DNA from: Aromatoleum aromaticum EbN1
GTDB lineage: Bacteria; Pseudomonadota; Gammaproteobacteria; Burkholderiales; Rhodocyclaceae
DNA length: 64,000 nt
Assembly (NCBI RefSeq): GCF_000025965.1
Contig: NC_006513.1
Location: 2,914,001 to 2,978,000 of the forward strand
Direction: 5' to 3'
Part shown: in pieces, positions 45,713 through 54,147 of the stretch
Numbering within the stretch: position 1 is the stretch's first letter
How the letters are laid out: the number at the start of each line of letters is the position of its first letter
Translations under genes and position numbers: made by a program
The notes under the pieces: generated by a model
The model's database searches: none
What the model was told of the DNA's origin: nothing
What the model saw: the letters and a program-made list of their open reading frames with translations, nothing else

Positions 45713-45767
45713 ATACCGTCACAGTTGGGGGGTACACATGACGGTATTGCCATACCCTTGACGGTAT
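45713..45767. repeat. Three copies of a 9-bp motif downstream of tRNA-Val
   Basis: TGACGGTAT occurs at 45739-45747 and 45759-45767, and its exact complement ATACCGTCA at 45713-45721. No gene overlaps the motif. The sequence GGGGGGTACACATGACGG here resembles the regions just ahead of tRNA-associated integrase genes, but no integrase is present; the motif could be an operator or a scar of an excised element. The remainder of 45680-45899 shows nothing else. Confidence 0.5.
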
Positions 45768-45899
45768 ATCGCCTGAAGCGGCGCCCAAGGGGAGGCCCGA
45801 TGCCATCGAAACACCCTGCTGTGAGGCAGGTTGATTCATCTTCCGTTCAGGCAACAAAACCTAGACTCGGTCACACGTTTCCAACTACCGGGTCTTGTC

Positions 45900-46361
45900 A
45901 TGAATCGTCGCCTCGTAACTTTCATCCTGCTTGTTCCGGCGCTGCTTGTCACGCCTCCGTTGGCATTTGCCGACGTCGAACCGGCGCGTTCCGAACGTCT
46001 CGCGGATCGTGTCGCCGCGCCCGAGCCCTTACAGCAGCGCATGGAGGTGATCCGCGCGACGCTCGTCAAGTCCATGAATGCTCACCCCGACCTGCGCCTG
46101 ACGCGAGCTGAGGGCGAAGCGCTTGCGCTGGAGGTGGGCAGGGAACTTGACTCGATTCTGGCGGACAAGGCGATTTCCCGCGCGGCGGGCAGGCAGGCGA
46201 GCTTCCTGCTCGGTGACATGCGTGACGGGCTCGATCTCATGCGCACGGCAAACCACGATGACGCGCGGCGCGTCGGGCTGATGAAGGTGGTTCAGGACCT
46301 GAGACTCTACGGGTGGCTGTTCGAACATCCGGGATGGCAGGGCGTGCCGGAAACCCGCTGA
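45900..46361 (+). CDS. Exported protein of unknown function upstream of a ferric-reductase-like gene
   Basis: 153 aa with a signal peptide (MNRRLVTFILLVPALLVTPPLAFA). The mature part is helical and charged (LADRVAAPEPLQQRMEVIRA, LMRTANHDDARRVGLMKVVQ) and I do not recognise a family. The start at 45900 is set by the signal peptide. It is followed within 174 nt by a membrane ferric-reductase-like flavoprotein on the same strand, with one tiny frame between, so it may be a periplasmic partner. Confidence 0.65.
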   Translation: MNRRLVTFILLVPALLVTPPLAFADVEPARSERLADRVAAPEPLQQRMEVIRATLVKSMNAHPDLRLTRAEGEALALEVGRELDSILADKAISRAAGRQASFLLGDMRDGLDLMRTANHDDARRVGLMKVVQDLRLYGWLFEHPGWQGVPETR

Positions 46362-46460
46362 ATGCCGAAACGCCTTTCGGACCTCCTCGACATCCTCCGG
46401 CGTTACTTCTTCATCCTGACGACCCCGATGTCCTACATTCCGGTACGCCAGGGGGCGTAG
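46362..46460 (+). CDS. Possible 32-residue small protein
   Basis: An ATG one base pair after the previous stop opens a 32-codon frame (MPKRLSDLLDILRRYFFILT, then TPMSYIPVRQGA). It has a basic, amphipathic start and an aromatic centre. The tight spacing after the preceding stop suggests reinitiation, but coding status is unproven; it could be chance sequence in the leader of the reductase gene. Confidence 0.3.
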   Translation: MPKRLSDLLDILRRYFFILTTPMSYIPVRQGA

Positions 46461-46534
46461 ACGCAGGGCATGATCCTGCCCAGCCCGCAGCGTCGGCGCC
46501 TGCCCCGGTCCCTGCACACACCTGAGTTTTTATC

Positions 46535-47863
46535 ATGAAACGAATCAAGTTCGGACTCATCTTCATCCTCGTCTCGCTCAGCCTGCTGTGGTGGCAGGCC
46601 GATCCGCTGTTGCTACAGGGCGACCGATTCTTCGCCATTCGCAAGCTGGTGGTTAACTACACCGGCGTGCTTGCCATGGGTGTGATGAGCTTCGCCATGG
46701 TGCTGGCTTTGCGACCGGTGATCCTGGAGCCGCTGCTGGGCGGGCTGGACAAGGGTTATCGACTGCACAAGTGGCTCGGCATTTCCGGGCTGGTGCTGGG
46801 CATCACGCATTGGCTCTGGGGCAAGGGGCCGAAATGGGCGGTGGGCTGGGGGTGGCTCGAGCGTCCGCAGCGCGGTCCGCGCCCGGAGCAGACCGTGGAA
46901 ATCTTCCGCTTCTTTCAGGAGCAGCGCGGTCTGGCCGAGACCATCGGCGAGTGGGCGTTCTACGCGTTTGTCGTCGCAGCTGCGATCGCGCTGACGAAGC
47001 GCTTTCCCTACCGTCGCTTCTTCCAGATACACCGCGTCCTGGCAGTTGTGTACCTGGCGCTCGTGGCGCACAGCGTGATCCTGCTGCCGTTCTCGTACTG
47101 GGGCACTGCCGTCGGCGTGGTGATGGGGGTGTTGATGGCGGCCGGCAGCTACGCGGCAGTCAAATCCCTGCGCGGCCAGATCGGCCGCAGTCATCGAGCC
47201 GCAGCCGAGATCGAGACGCTCGTGCGCCATCCGGGCAATCAGGTGCTCGAAGTCGGGCTCAGGCTGAAGAGCCCCTGGCGTGGCCACGACGCCGGTCAGT
47301 TCGCCTTCGTCACCTTCGACCGGCGCGAGGGGCCGCATCCCTTCACGATTTCGTCGGCGTGGAAAGGGGACGGGCGGCTTGTGTTCATGATCAAGGCGCT
47401 GGGCGACTACACGAAGACCCTGCCGGAGACACTCAGCGTCGGGAGCCCGGTTGAAGTGGAAGGCCCGTACGGCCGCTTCGACTTCAGCGGCGACCAGGCG
47501 CACCAGATCTGGGTCGCGGGCGGTATCGGCATCACGCCCTTCATCGCCCGTCTGCAGGGGCTGGCGGGGGAACCGTCCCATCCGCCGGTCGATCTTTTCT
47601 ACAGCACCAGTGCGCCGGACGAAAATTTCATCGCGAGCATCCGGGAACTCGCCGAGCGTGCAAGGGTACGGCTGCATGTCCTGGCTGCCGACCGGGACGG
47701 CCGCCTAGATGCGGACGGAATCTGCCGCCATGTGCCGGACTGGCAAGCCGCTGGGTTGTGGTTCTGCGGACCGGCCGGGTTCGGGCAGGCATTGCGTCGG
47801 GGGTTCAGCGCGAAAGGGCTCGCCGGGGAGAGGTTTCACCAGGAGTTGTTCGAGATGCGGTGA
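46535..47863 (+). CDS. Ferric-reductase-like transmembrane protein with FAD/NAD(P)H oxidoreductase domain
   Basis: 442 aa. The N-terminal half has about six membrane segments with paired heme-ligand His candidates: HKWLGISGLVLGITH and HRVLAVVYLALVAH, each pair 12-14 residues apart as in the FRE/NOX fold. The C-terminal half (from about residue 215) is a ferredoxin-NADP reductase module: FAD motif HPFTISSAW, nucleotide motif VWVAGGIGITPF-like (IWVAGGIGITPFIARL) and terminal LWFCGPAGFGQALR. It would move electrons from cytosolic NAD(P)H across the inner membrane; the acceptor (ferric iron, methionine sulfoxide reductase-like partner or other) is unknown. Confidence 0.9.
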   Translation: MKRIKFGLIFILVSLSLLWWQADPLLLQGDRFFAIRKLVVNYTGVLAMGVMSFAMVLALRPVILEPLLGGLDKGYRLHKWLGISGLVLGITHWLWGKGPKWAVGWGWLERPQRGPRPEQTVEIFRFFQEQRGLAETIGEWAFYAFVVAAAIALTKRFPYRRFFQIHRVLAVVYLALVAHSVILLPFSYWGTAVGVVMGVLMAAGSYAAVKSLRGQIGRSHRAAAEIETLVRHPGNQVLEVGLRLKSPWRGHDAGQFAFVTFDRREGPHPFTISSAWKGDGRLVFMIKALGDYTKTLPETLSVGSPVEVEGPYGRFDFSGDQAHQIWVAGGIGITPFIARLQGLAGEPSHPPVDLFYSTSAPDENFIASIRELAERARVRLHVLAADRDGRLDADGICRHVPDWQAAGLWFCGPAGFGQALRRGFSAKGLAGERFHQELFEMR

Positions 47864-47971
47864 GAGAACCTGCAGGTGCTGGCTCCCGGCGCGGCGGAAA
47901 GAGTGCTTTGGTGCGTTGCAGCAAAATGCTAGTCTTCAATGCACGGAATAACGCATTGGAGCGAAAACGGT

Positions 47972-50296
47972 ATGAGCGAAGCTGACCTGAAGAGGTTTTT
48001 CCTCGAGCAGGTACGCCTGTTCGAAAGTTTCCCTGCGGGCAAGGTCGAGGAGATCCTCGCCAGATCCCGCATGGCGACTTTCGAGGGCAACGAAGCGGTC
48101 CTCGAAACCGGTGACGAGGGCCGCTATATCGGAGTGGTGGTCAGCGGCCACGCCGAGATCTCGATCACCGACAATACCGGCACGCGCTCGGTGGTCAGCC
48201 AACTCGGCGCGGGTGATGTGTTCGGCGTGATGTCGCTGCTTACGGGCGATCGCATCATTGCCGACGTCATCGCCGGCAACCGCTGCTTCGTGCTGATGAT
48301 CCCGCGGGAAGTCTTCGAAGCCTGCATCCTGGCCAACCCGAAGGCTGTCGCCTACCTCTCGCGCCTGCTGGCCGAACGGAGCCGGGCGATGTCGGTGGAT
48401 CTCGCGACCGCCCGCAGCCGCGCCATCGCCAGATCGGATGATCCCTATGCGCTGTCGCTCGGTACCAGCACGCCGGGCAAGGTCCTGGTGCTCAACGTCG
48501 GAATCAGCCAGATTCATTTTGGCATCTACGACACCCGGGATCTCGGTTCCGACATCCACGGCATCATCGACAACATCGACGAGGACGTTGCCCGCATCAG
48601 CGTCGCAGTCGGTCCGCATGTCCGCAACATGGAGCGTGCGCGGTTTCCGCTGTCCGAGCTGTTCGCGGTGATGCAGGCGGCCACCGGACTGCTCGGCGAT
48701 GCGTTCGCCTTTCACCCGCAGGAGGTCGGGGCGGTTGGCCATCGCGTGGTGCATGGCGGGAGCAGGTTTTCCAGTGCGGCGGTCATCACGCCGGCGGTCA
48801 TCGCCGACATCGAGGCGCTGTCGGTATTCGCGCCGCTGCACAACCCGGTAAACGTCGAAGGCATCCGCGAGGCAATGAGGCAGCTGCCCGCGGTGCCGCA
48901 TGTCGCGGTGTTCGACACCGCCTTCCACCAGACTCTGCCGCCCTACGCGTATCTGTACGGGTTGCCCTACGAGCTGTACAAGCAGGGCGGCATCCGCCGC
49001 TACGGGTTCCACGGCACCTCGCACCGCTACGTGTCGCTGAAGGCGGCCGAAGTGCTCAGGCGTCCGCTGGGCGAGCTGGAGATCGTGTCCTGCCATCTCG
49101 GGATCGGCGCCTCGCTGTGTGCAATCGACCACGGCCGCTCGGTCGATACCACGATGGGGATGACGCCTGCCGACGGCCTGATCATGCCAAGTCGCTCCGG
49201 CAGCGTCGATCCGGCGGTGATGATCCATCTGTTGCAGGACTGCGGGATGTCGCCGGAGCAGCTCTCGAATATGATCAACACCGAGAGCGGCATGAAAGGC
49301 ATTTCCGGCATCTCCGGTGATATCCACGAGATCGAGGCCGCGGCCGGCGAAGGACATCATCGCGCGCTGCTTGCGCACAAGGCGTTCTGCTATCAGGTGC
49401 GCAAGAACATCGGCGCCTGCGTCGCGGCGATGGGGGGCATCGATGTGCTGACTTTCACCGGCGACGTCGGCGAAACCAGTGCCGCCGTGCGCAGCCTGGC
49501 CTGCCAGGGCCTCGGTTACATGGGCATCAGGCTCGACGAGGAAAAGAACCGCAACCTCGGCAAGGTGAACGCCTGCAACGTCATCTCGGCTGCTGATTCA
49601 CCGGTCACCATTCTTGTCATTGCCAATGACGACGAGCGTCTGGTGGCTTGGGAAACCCTGCGCGCGATCGAGCGCAATGACCTGACGGTGGCGATGAAGG
49701 AAGGCCATCCCGAGGCGCCGATCCCGATCGAGGTCTCGGCCCACCACGTGCACCTGTCGCAAGCCGACGTGGAAAAACTGTTCGGACCCGGGCACCAGCT
49801 GACGCCGGAACACGAGCTTTCCCAGCCTGGCCAGTTCGCCTGCAGCGAAAAGGTTCACCTGGTGGGTCCCAAGGGGCGGATCGCCAACATGCGCGTTCTC
49901 GGACCCACGCGCAAGGAAACCCAGGTGGAGATCGCCATGACCGAGCAGTTCAAGGTCGGCATCCAGCCTCCGATCCGCCAGTCCGGCGACCTCGCCAATA
50001 CTCCCGGCGTGACTCTCGAAGGCCCGTACGGCAGCACGACGCTCGAGCGCGGCGTGATTTGCGCGCAACGGCATATTCATATGGCTCCAGAGGACGCGCT
50101 GCGCTTTCGCGTGCGCGACAACTACGTCGTGCGCGTACGTGTGGGCGGTGACCGCGAAATGATCTTCGGCGATGTCGTGGTGCGGGTGAATCCCGCCTAT
50201 CGCCTGGCAATGCATATCGATACCGACGAGGGCAATGCGGCAAATATCCGGACCGGCATGATCGGCTACATCGAGGAGATCCAGAGCCGGCACTAG
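47972..50296 (+). CDS. Trifunctional fusion: cyclic-nucleotide-binding domain, acetate kinase, PduL phosphotransacylase
   Basis: 774 aa from the ATG at 47972 (GGAG 10 nt upstream). Residues about 10-130 form a cNMP-binding domain (VLETGDEGRYIGVVVSGHAE, GAGDVFGVMSLLTGDRIIA). Residues about 165-565 are an acetate/propionate kinase: VLVLNVGISQIHFGIYD, GHRVVHGGSRF, FDTAFHQTLPPYAY, RYGFHGTSHRYVS, IMPSRSGSVDP, TFTGDVGETSAAVR, with the catalytic Arg, Asp, His and Glu retained. Residues about 590-765 are a PduL-type phosphotransacylase: VSAHHVHLSQADVEKLFGPG, ELSQPGQFACSEKV, QRHIHMAPEDALRFRV, AMHIDTDEGNAA, with the zinc-binding His motifs. One chain could therefore interconvert acyl-CoA and acid plus ATP, gated by a ligand-binding domain. 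Confidence 0.93.
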   Translation: MSEADLKRFFLEQVRLFESFPAGKVEEILARSRMATFEGNEAVLETGDEGRYIGVVVSGHAEISITDNTGTRSVVSQLGAGDVFGVMSLLTGDRIIADVIAGNRCFVLMIPREVFEACILANPKAVAYLSRLLAERSRAMSVDLATARSRAIARSDDPYALSLGTSTPGKVLVLNVGISQIHFGIYDTRDLGSDIHGIIDNIDEDVARISVAVGPHVRNMERARFPLSELFAVMQAATGLLGDAFAFHPQEVGAVGHRVVHGGSRFSSAAVITPAVIADIEALSVFAPLHNPVNVEGIREAMRQLPAVPHVAVFDTAFHQTLPPYAYLYGLPYELYKQGGIRRYGFHGTSHRYVSLKAAEVLRRPLGELEIVSCHLGIGASLCAIDHGRSVDTTMGMTPADGLIMPSRSGSVDPAVMIHLLQDCGMSPEQLSNMINTESGMKGISGISGDIHEIEAAAGEGHHRALLAHKAFCYQVRKNIGACVAAMGGIDVLTFTGDVGETSAAVRSLACQGLGYMGIRLDEEKNRNLGKVNACNVISAADSPVTILVIANDDERLVAWETLRAIERNDLTVAMKEGHPEAPIPIEVSAHHVHLSQADVEKLFGPGHQLTPEHELSQPGQFACSEKVHLVGPKGRIANMRVLGPTRKETQVEIAMTEQFKVGIQPPIRQSGDLANTPGVTLEGPYGSTTLERGVICAQRHIHMAPEDALRFRVRDNYVVRVRVGGDREMIFGDVVVRVNPAYRLAMHIDTDEGNAANIRTGMIGYIEEIQSRH

Positions 50297-50556
50297 CTCC
50301 TTGAAAGTGACGTTCGCCCATTTGACGATGTTCTGCCAAGGCCCAGCCAAGGTGTCAGGCGACGAGCCCCGCGAGGGCCGCCCTACGCCCCATCGTGGTG
50401 AAAATCGAGAGGCGGCACTATCATCAAGATTCACGCAGCTGCGCGCCGGCAGGACGGGCTGTTTCTTCATCTCCGGAAGCAGAGTTCGGCGCAACGCGGT
50501 TTTCCCTGCGGCCCGGCCTGGGCCGGCTGCGTAACCATCCCTACAGGAGCAAGCAC
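50297..50556. other. 260-bp intergenic region, no gene recognised
   Basis: Separates the kinase fusion from the DUF937 gene. No RNA gene, strong terminator or convincing reading frame was seen; it should contain the promoter for the DUF937-DUF3617 pair. Confidence 0.5.
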
Positions 50557-51159
50557 ATGCAGATCACGGACATCCTTGCGCAAACAGGCGGGCTGCAGTC
50601 GCTCGCGCGCGAACTGGGCCTCAGCGAGACGCAGGCTGCGAAGGGCGCCGAGGCGCTCGTTCCGGCAATCCTCGGCGGATTCAAGAAGCAGGCGCAGTCA
50701 CAGCCTGCCGGGGCCCAAGGACTCGATGGACTGCTTGGGCAACTGGGCGGCGGTGCGCTTCTCGATCAGGTGCTGGCGCCGCAACCCACGGACGTGAGCC
50801 GGGGCGACAACGTGCTCGGCGAGATATTCGGCTCGAAGGACGTAAGTCGCGCAGTCGCCCAGAACGCATCTAGCCAGTCGGGCCTCGATCCCTCGCTGTT
50901 GAAGAAGATGCTGCCGATGCTCGCAATGCTCGTCGCAGGCTATCTGGCGAAACAGCGGGGGGCCGGCGACGAGGGGAACTCCTCTCCGATGGGCGGCGGG
51001 CTCGGTGGCCTGGGAGGCCTGTTCGGCGACCGGCCGGCAGGCGCTGCCGGCGATGCCCCTGGCCGCGCCGCTCCGGGACTCGCTTCGATGCTCGACCTCG
51101 ACGGCGACGGCAACATGCTCGACGACATCCTGCGTATGGCCGGCAAGGTAATGCGCTGA
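50557..51159 (+). CDS. DUF937/YidB-like protein
   Basis: 200 aa. Start ATG at 50557 after ACAGGAGCAAG. The N-terminal text MQITDILAQTGGLQSLAREL and ELGLSETQAAKGAEALVPAI are typical of DUF937, followed by LGGFKKQAQ, a Gly-rich middle and a C-terminal segment LASMLDLDGDGNMLDDILRM that looks like an Asp-rich (possibly calcium-binding) loop. Function unknown. The stop TGA overlaps the start ATG of the next gene by one base (TGATG), so the two are coupled. Confidence 0.88.
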   Translation: MQITDILAQTGGLQSLARELGLSETQAAKGAEALVPAILGGFKKQAQSQPAGAQGLDGLLGQLGGGALLDQVLAPQPTDVSRGDNVLGEIFGSKDVSRAVAQNASSQSGLDPSLLKKMLPMLAMLVAGYLAKQRGAGDEGNSSPMGGGLGGLGGLFGDRPAGAAGDAPGRAAPGLASMLDLDGDGNMLDDILRMAGKVMR

Positions 51160-51704
51160 TGAGTACGGCACGTTCGCTGGTTCTCGGTCTTTCGGCGCTG
51201 TGCGTGACTGCGGCCGGGCACGCGGCGGATATTCGCCCCGGGGTGTGGGAATTTCGCTCGACGCGGATGAACATCGGCGGGCTGCCCGACATGTCGTCGC
51301 AGATGGCGCAGATGCAGCAGCATCTGAAGAGTCTTCCGCCGGACATGCGGCGCATCGTCGAGCAGCAGATGACGGAACGCGGCGTGACCCTGGGTCAGGA
51401 TGGCGCCGTGCGCAGCTGCATCTCGCCGGAACAGGCGAAGGAGGACAACATTTACTCCGGCAAGATCGAAGGCAGCTGCACGTTGGGCAACGTGACAAAG
51501 ACTGGCGACAGCGTGACGGGACGACTGACCTGCACGCAGCCGCAAGCTACCGGCGACTTCGCGGCGCGGGTCAGTAGTCCCGAACACTTCACGACGCGCG
51601 TCAATATGAAGTCGGCGCACGGCGACATGCAGATGGAAACCGAAGCCCGCTGGCTTTCCGAGCACTGCGAAGTTCCACAGCGCGTGCCGCCCATAGCGCG
51701 CTAG
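51159..51704 (+). CDS. DUF3617 family exported protein
   Basis: 181 aa. Signal peptide (LVLGLSALCVTAAGHAA), then the DUF3617 pattern: IRPGVWEFRSTRMNIGGLPD, VRSCISPEQA, CTLGNVTKTGDSVTGRLTC, MEMTEARW-like METEARWLSEHC. Four conserved Cys suggest two disulphides in the periplasm. Function unknown; coupled to the DUF937 gene. Confidence 0.88.
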   Translation: MSTARSLVLGLSALCVTAAGHAADIRPGVWEFRSTRMNIGGLPDMSSQMAQMQQHLKSLPPDMRRIVEQQMTERGVTLGQDGAVRSCISPEQAKEDNIYSGKIEGSCTLGNVTKTGDSVTGRLTCTQPQATGDFAARVSSPEHFTTRVNMKSAHGDMQMETEARWLSEHCEVPQRVPPIAR

Positions 51705-51741
51705 GGTCGGGCGGCAGGCACTGGGGGTTTCGGGCGAAGGA

Positions 51742-53862
51742 ATGGCGCGGATGGGCCGGTGCGCAGGGCTTGCCGCCACGAAGTTTGTGTCGTTATTGAC
51801 CGAGTCGAACAAATTGGAAGAGAACTTCTTCATCGATCCCGAAGCGATCGTTCCGGCCGGGCAGGACCCGGAAGGCGACGACGCGCTGCTCGACGTCGCC
51901 CGCGAGTTGCACGCCTACCTGCAGGGATTCGGCGCCCGGCTGGTGCACAACGAAGGCGCGGTCGCGATCGAGGTCGCCGGCAATGTCGAGGTCGATGGTC
52001 GCCGTTATCCGTTCCGCCTCGTGCCCGAGCGCGGCGTCCTCGCCCGTGTCCAGAAGTGGCGCAAGCTCGCTGCCGAGCGTCATCTGGCGCTGGTCCGCGA
52101 GCGGCTCAACGAGGCTTCGGTCGCCGAGTTCGAAAGCGAGGTGCACCGTTTTGTCGCGCGTGTGCTGCGCGAGGCCGAAGCCGAGGGGCTGGCCGGAGCG
52201 CGCTTTCTGCGCGCGCTCGAAACCGGCAAGGAGCTGGCGAGCCGGCGCTTTCGCATCGTCGAGGACCGGCTCGCCGAAGCGTCGTCGCGCCGTCGCGCCG
52301 AGACGCTTGCCGAAGTCGCGCGCGGCACGGTCCAGCTCACCCGCTACCCCGAGTCGTTCGAGACCGCCTTCATGATGCGGCGGCGCTTCGTCGCGATCCT
52401 CGGGCCGACGAACTCCGGCAAGACGCACCAGGCGATGGAAGCGCTCGCGCAGGCGGCGACGGGAGTGTACCTCGCGCCGCTGCGCCTGCTCGCGCTGGAG
52501 AACTACGAGCGTCTCGCCGACCGCGGCGTCGCGGTGAGCCTGGTGACCGGCGAGGAACGCCGCCTCACGCCCGGCGCGACGCACGTCGCGAGCACGATCG
52601 AGATGCTCGACACATCGCGCGCGGTCGAAGTCGCGGTGATCGACGAGATCCAGATGCTCGAGGACCTCGAGCGCGGCTCCGCCTGGACCGCTGCCGTGTG
52701 CGGGGCGGCGGCGAAGACCGTGTATCTGCTCGGCGCGCTGTCGGCGCGTCCGGCGGTCGAGGCGCTCGCGGAGCGCCTGGGCTGCGAGCTCGAAGTGACC
52801 ACGCTCGCGCGCAAGTCGCCGCTCGAGATGGCGCCACGCGCCGTGGGCAGCATCGGCCAGCTGCGCCGCGGCGACGCCGTCATCGCGTTCTCGCGCCGTG
52901 ACGTGCTCAACTGGGCGACGAACATCGCCGCGGCCGGGTTTCGCGTCGCGACGATCTACGGCAACCTCTCGCCCGAGGTCCGTCGCGCGCAGGCGCAGCG
53001 CTTTCGCGACGGCGAGGCCGACATCGTCGTCGCGACCGACGCGATCGGCATGGGACTCAATCTTCCGGTCGCGCGGGTCGTGTTCTCCACCGCGAAGAAG
53101 TTCGACGGCATCTCCGAGGACATCCTGGCGCCGTGGCTCACGCACCAGATCGCCGGCCGGGCGGGGCGTTTCGGCCTGCATGAGGCGGGGCTCGTGGCCG
53201 GATTTGACGACCATACGCACCGCATCATCTCGCGCCTGATGCGAACGCCGGCCGACCCGTTGTCGAACCGCGGCTTCTACGTCACTCCATCGCTACGGCA
53301 TGTGAAGAGCATCGCCGCGGCAACCGGGGAGCACACGCTGGCGCGGCTGCTCGAACTGTTCTCGCGCAACATCGACCTCACCGACGACTTCTTTCTCCCC
53401 GGCGACCTCAGCGAGCAGACCGAGCGCGCGCAATGGCTCGACTCCCTGCCGCTGTCGCTCGAGCACCGCTTCACGCTGTCGCTCGTGCCGGTGTCGACGC
53501 GGGTCGAAACGCTCAATCAGGCGTGGCAGGGATGGGCGCGGGCGCTGGCGAAGGAGCGTAGTTCGCATCTGTCGATCGAACCGGTCGGCGACATGCGCTA
53601 CGCGCTGCAGGCGGCCGAGGACGCGTGCAAGAAGTACTCGGCGTATGCGTGGCTCGGCTACCGCCTGCCCGATTACTACCCCGATGCCGAAGCGGCGGTG
53701 GCGCTCGCGCGCAGCATGTCGGAGACGGTGGACGAGATGCTCGCCCGCCAGCACGGCCGGCGGCGCGACGAGAAACGCACTCCGACTCCCGCCCGGCGCG
53801 TTCGCCGCGGCCTCGCATCGCGAGGCGATCGACGAGAGGGGCGCACGCGCACCGGAGGATGA
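51742..53862 (+). CDS. SUV3-like DEAD/DEAH-family RNA helicase
   Basis: 706 aa superfamily 2 helicase close to the mitochondrial degradosome helicase SUV3. Walker A FVAILGPTNSGKTHQAMEAL near residue 220, motif Ia VYLAPLRLLALENYERL, motif II VIDEIQMLEDLERG (DEIQ instead of DEAD), motif III region LLGALSARPA, helicase C motifs VATIYGNLSPEVRR, IVVATDAIGMGLNLPV and QIAGRAGRFG. The C-terminal SUV3-type domain follows from about residue 520, then an Arg-rich tail. An N-terminal helical region of about 200 residues is unassigned. A role in RNA turnover is inferred from the family. Confidence 0.9.
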   Translation: MARMGRCAGLAATKFVSLLTESNKLEENFFIDPEAIVPAGQDPEGDDALLDVARELHAYLQGFGARLVHNEGAVAIEVAGNVEVDGRRYPFRLVPERGVLARVQKWRKLAAERHLALVRERLNEASVAEFESEVHRFVARVLREAEAEGLAGARFLRALETGKELASRRFRIVEDRLAEASSRRRAETLAEVARGTVQLTRYPESFETAFMMRRRFVAILGPTNSGKTHQAMEALAQAATGVYLAPLRLLALENYERLADRGVAVSLVTGEERRLTPGATHVASTIEMLDTSRAVEVAVIDEIQMLEDLERGSAWTAAVCGAAAKTVYLLGALSARPAVEALAERLGCELEVTTLARKSPLEMAPRAVGSIGQLRRGDAVIAFSRRDVLNWATNIAAAGFRVATIYGNLSPEVRRAQAQRFRDGEADIVVATDAIGMGLNLPVARVVFSTAKKFDGISEDILAPWLTHQIAGRAGRFGLHEAGLVAGFDDHTHRIISRLMRTPADPLSNRGFYVTPSLRHVKSIAAATGEHTLARLLELFSRNIDLTDDFFLPGDLSEQTERAQWLDSLPLSLEHRFTLSLVPVSTRVETLNQAWQGWARALAKERSSHLSIEPVGDMRYALQAAEDACKKYSAYAWLGYRLPDYYPDAEAAVALARSMSETVDEMLARQHGRRRDEKRTPTPARRVRRGLASRGDRREGRTRTGG

Positions 53863-54147
53863 GCGGTATCCGGCCACGCGGTCGGATGCGCCCGTCCGCA
53901 TTCAGTCTGCAGTGAATGCCGGGGTGCCCGCTACCCTGCATTTCCGCTGTGACGGCAAAAAAGTTGTATCTGCAACTGCTTGATTCCCACCAAACCAACT
54001 GCTATTGTTCCGCCCGTTTTGGGCCGTCCCATCCGGGCTGCTTCCAGCGAGGCCTCCCGATGGAGGTCGTGCGGCGCGCTGCGAGCGCACGCGGCGGAGC
54101 ATGAAATCAAAACGGCACGCGATCAGGAATTCAACGGAGACAAGTTC

